From NCBI RefSeq assembly GCF_026410925.1, contig NZ_CP112972.1, positions 1,984,001 to 2,048,000 of the forward strand: a stretch of 64,000 bases of DNA, given 5' to 3'. Below the pieces are notes generated by a model that had not been told where the DNA came from, did no database searches, and saw only the letters and a list, made by a program, of their open reading frames with translations. The position numbers and the translations under genes are program-made. Positions 59,392 to 64,000 of the stretch are shown here, in pieces. This DNA is from Halovenus salina (lineage in GTDB: Archaea; Halobacteriota; Halobacteria; Halobacteriales; Haloarculaceae). Within the stretch, counting starts at the first letter, position 1, and every line of letters begins with the position of its first letter.

Positions 59392-60354
59392 TCAGACTGG
59401 GTCCATGCCCGCGTCCTCGCGCAGGACGTTGATGTACTTCTGGAAGCCGGCTTCGAGGTCGTACTCGGGGTCGTAGCCGAGGTCCTCTTGGGCTTTGGTC
59501 ATGTCGAGGTTCTGTGTCCAGGGCAGTTCGCCCTCGTCGGAGACCTCGATGTCGGCGTCGGGGACGATGTCCTCGACGGCTTCGGCGGCCTCACGAACAG
59601 TCGCCAGGACGCCACGGACGTTGTACACGCGCTGGGACAGCTCCGACTCCGGCGTGAACGCGCCCTTGCGGAACGCCTGGGCGATGTCTTCGACGTGTTG
59701 CCAGTCGATGGCCTGGTCGCCGTACTCGACGCTGTAGGACTCACCCAGCGCGGGCTTTTCGATGATGTTCGCGAGAAACGCCGAGCCGCCAGTCTCGCGG
59801 TAAGGGCCGTAGGCGACCGTCGGGCGCAGGGCCACGTGGTCGAGGCCGTAATCCTCCTCGTAAATCCGGGCCTGGTGTTCGTTGTACTCCTTGGTCGCGC
59901 CGTAGAGCGTGTCGGGGTAGACGAGTTCCTCTTCGTCAATCCACTCGGCGTCGTAGTTGTGGGGCGGAGCGTACACCGCCGCCGAGGAGGCCCAGGCGAC
60001 GCGTTCGACCTGGTCGTCGAGCGTGCGCGCAGCCTCGAAGATGTTGTTGGTGCCCGTGATGTTGACGTCGGCGGCCATCCGCGGGTTGTCGCGGGCGGTC
60101 GTCGTCAACAGCGCGGCCAGGTGGACGATGTGGGTCGTCCCCGTTTCCTTGACAGCCCGAATCACGTCCGTCGAGTCAGCGATATCGCCCCGGCGGATCT
60201 CGGTCTCCTCGGCGACGCCGAGTTCTTCGAGGATGCTGGTATCGGTCGAGATGTCGTAGGCAACCACATCGTGACCCTGATCCAGCAGGTCCGCGACGAC
60301 GTACGAGCCGATGAAGCCGGTACCACCAGTGACGAGGACAGTACTGTCGCTCAT
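59392..60354 (-). CDS. NAD-dependent nucleotide-sugar epimerase/dehydratase
   Basis: A 320-residue extended SDR with Rossmann motif VLVTGGTGFIGSYVVADLL, VHLAALLTT, VAWASSAAVY and active-site Tyr/Lys in TLYGATKEYNEHQ. It resembles UDP-glucose 4-epimerase and L-threonine-dehydrogenase-like SDRs. A nucleotide sugar is the likely substrate. It is monocistronic and convergent with the lipoprotein gene. Confidence 0.87.
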   Translation of the reverse strand: MSDSTVLVTGGTGFIGSYVVADLLDQGHDVVAYDISTDTSILEELGVAEETEIRRGDIADSTDVIRAVKETGTTHIVHLAALLTTTARDNPRMAADVNITGTNNIFEAARTLDDQVERVAWASSAAVYAPPHNYDAEWIDEEELVYPDTLYGATKEYNEHQARIYEEDYGLDHVALRPTVAYGPYRETGGSAFLANIIEKPALGESYSVEYGDQAIDWQHVEDIAQAFRKGAFTPESELSQRVYNVRGVLATVREAAEAVEDIVPDADIEVSDEGELPWTQNLDMTKAQEDLGYDPEYDLEAGFQKYINVLREDAGMDPV

Positions 60355-60529
60355 ACCTACACCTGCACGGGCATCCGTGGTTAGTGCATCGATATTTTGG
60401 CGGTCGGCTCTGGATGCACGATTCGTGGGATAGCTGGCTTGTGTCGGTATTTCAGGCGGTTTAACGGTATCTCACTCGGAGAACATCGGGAACAGACGGG
60501 CTTTTGAGCGTTGCGTGCCGATAGACGGT

Positions 60530-60778
60530 ATGAACATCGACCTGTCGGATATCGAGGCCCGAATCGAGCGCGAAATCGACGACGCCGAGGCGTCGGTCAC
60601 ACAGCCACGCGGCCCCGAGGACGACGACCACCTCGCGGCAACGGTCGTCTCGCCGGCCTTCGAGGGCGAAACGCTCGTCGACCAACACGAGATGGTTTAC
60701 GACGCACTCGACGAGTACATGACGACCGAGATTCACGCCCTCGAACTGAAGACGTACACGCCCGAGCAGTACGATTAG
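60530..60778 (+). CDS. BolA-family protein
   Basis: An 82-residue BolA-fold protein. It has an N-terminal helix (SDIEARIEREIDDAEASV), the core DDHLAATVVSPAFEGETLVD, and conserved QHEMVYDALDEYM then LELKTYTPEQY. BolA proteins pair with monothiol glutaredoxins to bind [2Fe-2S] clusters, and such a gene follows 39 bases downstream. ATG 60530 is chosen; an upstream start at 60515 adds 5 residues. Confidence 0.87.
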   Translation: MNIDLSDIEARIEREIDDAEASVTQPRGPEDDDHLAATVVSPAFEGETLVDQHEMVYDALDEYMTTEIHALELKTYTPEQYD

Positions 60779-60817
60779 CTGTCCAGAAGTCCTTTGCTGT
60801 TCGGACACTAACCGTGG

Positions 60818-61159
60818 ATGATGACATTTGACCCGAACCAGAGCCTTCCACAAGAGGAAGTCGACGAAATCGTAGAGACGGCAATCGACAAGAACGAGGT
60901 TGTCCTGTTTATCAAGGGCACGAAACACATGCCTCAGTGTGGGTACTCCGACCGCGCGTTGAGTCTGGTCGGCCAGTACCGCGAGGAGTTCGAGGTCGTT
61001 GACGTGCTCGACTCACTCGAGGAGTTCAGGGCCGCTCTCGAAGCACACAGCGGCTGGGAGACCATCCCACAGACGTTTGTCGACGGGGAGTTCGTCGGTG
61101 GCAGTGACGTGCTCTCGGAACTCGACGAGCGGGGCGAACTCGAAGCGACTGTCGCCTGA
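60818..61159 (+). CDS. Monothiol glutaredoxin (CGYS type)
   Basis: A 113-residue glutaredoxin of the Grx4/GrxD class: VVLFIKGTKHMPQCGYSDRA (single active Cys in CGYS, the CGFS variant), then WETIPQTFVDGEFVGGSDVL. It coordinates or transfers a [2Fe-2S] cluster with a small thiol, here presumably with the adjacent BolA. It is preceded by the BolA gene on the same strand. The stop abuts the threonine-ammonia-lyase stop (no gap). Confidence 0.91.
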   Translation: MMTFDPNQSLPQEEVDEIVETAIDKNEVVLFIKGTKHMPQCGYSDRALSLVGQYREEFEVVDVLDSLEEFRAALEAHSGWETIPQTFVDGEFVGGSDVLSELDERGELEATVA

Positions 61160-62401
61160 TCAGGGAAGCATACTCGTTCCGCCGTCACCGCCTTCGAGCA
61201 CTTCGATTTCGTATCCTGCATCCTCTAATGCGTCGAGCAACGCAACGACGTGGTTGTCGCCGCGGGTTTCGAGGTCGATTTCGACCTCTGTTGCCGACAT
61301 CGAGATATCCCGCGAGGTGCGGTCGTGCTGGATGGCGTAGATGTTCGCCTCTTTTTCCGAGATGATGTCGATCAGCCCGTCGAGCGCGCCCGGTCGGTCC
61401 GGGAGCACGGTCCGGATGCGGAGATACCGACCAGTCTCGACCAGGCCGCGCATGATGACTGTCGTCAGCATGTTCATATCGATGTTGCCACCACACAGCG
61501 TCGGCACGATGGTCTCGTCGTCCTCGTAGTCGAACTTTTGGGCTAGCAGTGCGGCGAGTGCCACCGCGCCCGCGCCTTCGGTAAGCGTCTTGCTCCGTTC
61601 GAGCAGAGTCGTTACGGCGACGGCAATCTCGCCGTCCGAGACCGTCACGACCTCGTCGACGTGCTCTTCGATGACCTGGAAGGTCTTCTCGCCAGTGGTC
61701 CGGGTGGCAATACCGTCGGCGATGGTCTCGACGCTGTCCAGCTCGATACGTTCGCCCTTGTCCAGCGAGGGCGCGACACTCGATGCGCCCTCGGCCTGGA
61801 CGCCGACCACGCGCAGGTCGGGCTTTCTGCCCTTGAGTGCCGTCGCAACCCCGGAGATGAGGCCGCCGCCGCCGATTGGCACGACTACGGTGTCGACTTC
61901 GGGGAGTTCGTCGTAGATTTCAAGACCAATCGTTCCCTGGCCGGCCATCACCTCCCAGTCGTCGAAGGCGGGGAGGTAGTAGCGCCCCTCCTCGCGTTCA
62001 AGTTCGCGGGCGTGTTCGGCGGCCTCGTCGTAGTCGACGCCGTGGAGGATCACCTCCGCGCCGTAATCTTCCGTCGCCTGTATCTTCGAAATTGGCGCAC
62101 CTTCGGGCATCACCACCTTGGAGTCGACGCCCATGCGGGTGGCCGCGAGCGCCACACCCTGCGCGTGATTGCCTGCACTTGCAGTCACGACCCCTGGGTC
62201 ACGATCCGCTTCGGGGAGTGTCGCAATCCTGTTTGTCGCCCCGCGTATTTTGAACGAGCCGGTCCGCTGGAGCATCTCCTGTTTCAGGTGGACATCTGCA
62301 CCTGTTATATCCGAGAACGTATTCGAGTAGACGAGCGGCGTCTCACGGGACGTTTCGGCGACCCGGTCCTGTGCCGCGAGAACGTCAGCTAACTCAAGCA
62401 T
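61160..62401 (-). CDS. ilvA: Threonine ammonia-lyase
   Basis: A 413-residue PLP enzyme with Schiff-base Lys in RTGSFKIRGATNRIA, phosphate loop VPIGGGGLISG and TASAGNHAQGVALAA. A C-terminal ACT domain (about 320-405; LRIRTVLPDRPGALDGLID) probably binds the Ile/Val effector. It deaminates threonine to 2-oxobutyrate for isoleucine synthesis. Full length with a single ACT domain, as in catabolic/short forms. Confidence 0.93.
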   Translation of the reverse strand: MLELADVLAAQDRVAETSRETPLVYSNTFSDITGADVHLKQEMLQRTGSFKIRGATNRIATLPEADRDPGVVTASAGNHAQGVALAATRMGVDSKVVMPEGAPISKIQATEDYGAEVILHGVDYDEAAEHARELEREEGRYYLPAFDDWEVMAGQGTIGLEIYDELPEVDTVVVPIGGGGLISGVATALKGRKPDLRVVGVQAEGASSVAPSLDKGERIELDSVETIADGIATRTTGEKTFQVIEEHVDEVVTVSDGEIAVAVTTLLERSKTLTEGAGAVALAALLAQKFDYEDDETIVPTLCGGNIDMNMLTTVIMRGLVETGRYLRIRTVLPDRPGALDGLIDIISEKEANIYAIQHDRTSRDISMSATEVEIDLETRGDNHVVALLDALEDAGYEIEVLEGGDGGTSMLP

Positions 62402-62790
62402 GTTCTGCCCGTTTGCGTGGGTGCGTGTTAGTGATGTCGGGACCGGAAAGAAAGCGGAACGTGTGACATGCAGTCGCGACTGCGTGCGTAGGGTTGCCCT
62501 CGGGGTACTTAAAACATCGTGCCGGTATCAAAATCGAAAACCGCTTGACTGCAAGCTAATATGCCGTCTGTCTGACGGTGAGACGACGCCCGTCTGTCTT
62601 ATAAATAGGTGGCGATAATTCGTGCTTCGTTTCGGTTGTTGATCCGGTGTCGCCGGATTAATTCTATATCGCGACATATGATTTACAAACATTTGCCAAG
62701 GCGTCCCTGGCCTGGAGTCGTTGTCAATAGTCGGTAACACGAGGTATGGATTGTCGCTACACTCTTGAGGGCGTAGCCGCACGCACAAGT

Positions 62791-62998
62791 ATGGATTCCG
62801 GGGTATCAGAACACGTCGACTTTGTGTCCGGCCAATGGGGTTCTCACAGAACTTGGGGGCACGTCGATCAGAAAACCCGAAATCGCTGACTGAACCGACA
62901 CGGCACGCTCGACAGTTAGCCGCGTGATACGGGAGTTGACCGAGGCAGCCCTTGTCGAACGCGGCGACGGCAAGTACGTCACGGCGACGTTGGGATAG
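62791..62998 (+). pseudogene. Decayed winged-HTH regulator fragment
   Basis: An ATG at 62791 begins MDSGVSEHVDFVSGQ, like the N-terminus of a haloarchaeal HTH regulator, then the frame is lost. In another frame, from about 62908, it reads RSTVSRVIRELTEAALVERG then DGKYVTATLG and a stop at 62996-62998. This is the recognition helix and wing of the same regulator class as the gene at 63758. An in-frame TGA precedes it. At least one frameshift and stop are needed to restore it. Confidence 0.6.
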
Positions 62999-63728
62999 TT
63001 TGCCGCTTTAGATCAGGGCTGTGACCCTCTCTTTCTCATCGTGTTTCTTGTGGATCGTTGCTGCCATAGTTTCACTTATCTCCCGTAGCAGACTCTGAAA
63101 CGGGCGGTTCGCTAAACCGGTCTGAACATTACCGCAACGACCATACCCAGTGGGCGACGTACACCTATCCGCGATTGCCGTCGATAGCTGACTTCCTCAT
63201 CCCGGCGTTCGGGGTTTGCGACGGTCTTGAGCCGCCGCGTCTCCGATGGCGTGGTGTCTGTCCACGGCCCTGAACACATGTCAGATGGTACCAGATGTTA
63301 TACTATGGGGGTCGCTCGCCGACATATCACTGCTGCCATCTGCTCTGTCATCGCCGCCTCCCAAACTGTCGCCGCCGATGCAGCCAGCGGTCTACCCGAT
63401 GACCGACGCGTGTGTCCTATGTTGCTGCTTGCAGCCTGTCCCATGGCTGCGGTGATTGACTCACAGACCCCTGCCTGAGTAGCTCGCTTATGATGTGAGT
63501 AAGCGTCCCCTCTTCACTGGCCTGTCCGTTCACTTTTGCCACTATTTATATGATATAGTAGTAAATGATATACAGAAATCCTGGTCAACGTTGCGTGGTG
63601 GTCGTCAAAACCGTGCCAGTCCTTCCGTGAGGAGCTACTTAATACCGCGACCACTCGCATCCACCTTCGGAGAATTATCAAATCGGCCATCTCCGCCTGC
63701 GCCCTGGCAATCTCAGATTGGAAAGTGT

Positions 63729-63744
63729 TTTAGGCTGCCCTAAA
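63729..63744. promoter_or_regulatory. Inverted repeat before the right-edge regulator
   Basis: TTTAGG-CTGC-CCTAAA, 6-base arms and 4-base spacer, 14-29 bases upstream of the ATG at 63758. It may be an autoregulatory site, or in part the TATA region (GTTTTAGG). Confidence 0.35.
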
Positions 63745-63757
63745 CAACGGGCAGAGG

Positions 63758-64000
63758 ATGATGGCCGAGTGCTTAAGCGAGAAGTCGGCGGACGGGGAGA
63801 CCGACGGGCTGGCTGCCAGTGCAGTCGAAGCCGTGGCATTCCTCGCTCGTTCGGAGCACCGCCTTCAGGTGCTCGATCTATTGGCTGACAGCAGTTGCTC
63901 TCGCGGGGAGTTACGCGGGCAAACGGATGCAACGCGGGTAACGCTGAGCCGCATCCTCGGGGATCTTGAAGAGCGAGGGTTCATCGAGCCACGCAACGGC
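63758..64000 (+). CDS. Winged-HTH transcriptional regulator, cut by right edge
   Basis: The first 81 residues of a regulator. An acidic N-terminus (MMAECLSEKSADGETDGLA) is followed by AVEAVAFLARSEHRLQVLDL and an ArsR/MarR-like HTH (CSRGELRGQTDATRVTLSRI, LGDLEERGFIEPRNG). This form is frequent in haloarchaea, often followed by a C-terminal ligand-binding half, which would lie beyond the window. Start may be 63758 or 63761. It has a pseudogene relative 0.8 kb upstream. Confidence 0.8.
   Translation, partial: MMAECLSEKSADGETDGLAASAVEAVAFLARSEHRLQVLDLLADSSCSRGELRGQTDATRVTLSRILGDLEERGFIEPRNG

Larger units (their letters stand above)
62402..63757. other. 1.36-kb gene-poor, decayed region
   Basis: No intact gene is supported. 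It contains a short inverted repeat ATCCGG-TGTCG-CCGGAT (62642-62658), a broken HTH-regulator copy (62791-62998), several low-quality frames of 60-90 codons in both strands, and AT-rich sequence near 63540-63570. Base composition is lower in GC than the genes around it. It looks like the edge of an eroded accessory segment. Confidence 0.6.

Noticed and set aside
62528-62788. 86-codon minus-strand frame in the gene-poor region
   Set aside because: Basic, non-haloarchaeal composition and no recognised motif.
63227-63478. 83-codon frame in the gene-poor region
   Set aside because: Composition and lack of start context resemble non-coding frames; an overlapping frame of similar length exists.
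62402-63757. Possible tRNA or CRISPR array in the long intergenic region
   Set aside because: No cloverleaf-like arms with T-loop motif and no regularly spaced repeats were found by eye.

Overview
The window is chromosomal DNA of a haloarchaeon (class Halobacteria). Its GC content is high, its proteins are strongly acidic, and many Tat-type or lipobox signal peptides are present. It also carries archaeal or haloarchaeal families: ribosomal protein L40e, DUF5786, a bacterio-opsin-activator HTH regulator, an MptD-type aldolase and a COG1031 radical SAM protein. No rRNA, tRNA or CRISPR array was seen. I cannot name the genus.

Layout. 1-3.1 kb: an RND/MMPL exporter (cut by the left edge) divergent from a Bat-type regulator, with a perfect 14-bp palindrome between them, then a SHOCT membrane protein. 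3.2-6 kb: a soluble PAS chemoreceptor, and a receiver-PAS-kinase protein whose H-box histidine is Asp. 6.2-13.1 kb: an uptake and activation operon, with a phenylacetate-CoA-ligase-like enzyme, a VOC protein, two LivF/LivG ATPases, one fused LivH-LivM permease and a lipoprotein receptor. 13.3-30.1 kb: housekeeping and small accessory genes (HD hydrolase, tandem EthD protein, fructosamine kinase, histidine kinases, gamma carbonic anhydrase, ZIP transporter, UDG, DUF99, L40e and others). 30.2-36.2 kb: a dipeptide-type ABC system with two tandem DppB-like permeases and no binding protein in the window.

36.2-50.1 kb: a sulfur-handling region. It holds a CoA-disulfide-reductase-like flavoprotein, a DUF2892 protein, a class V aminotransferase, a DsrE-like protein, TusA, a rhodanese-persulfide dioxygenase fusion, two YeeE/YedE halves, a PiT/CysP-type permease, a microprotein plus TauE exporter, a TrmB-like regulator and thioredoxin. 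Upstream regions across this region share a palindromic motif, TAGTATT-N13-AATACTA. Together this looks like a sulfane-sulfur import, trafficking, oxidation and export regulon.

50.1-52.1 kb: an apparently intact IS200/IS605 element (tnpA, a small RHH-like gene, tnpB, near-identical hairpins at both ends). 52.1-62.4 kb: dihydroorotase, a lipoate-ligase-like protein, MptD, a large 7TM sensor kinase, SDR/epimerase proteins, a BolA-monothiol glutaredoxin pair and threonine ammonia-lyase. 62.4-64 kb: a decayed, gene-poor stretch with a broken HTH-regulator fragment, followed by an intact-looking regulator of the same type that runs off the right edge.

Two 117-bp elements with matching terminal inverted repeats (13.3 and 38.9 kb) form a MITE-like family. 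Starts were chosen from protein family alignment, spacing and overlap; many genes appear to be leaderless.
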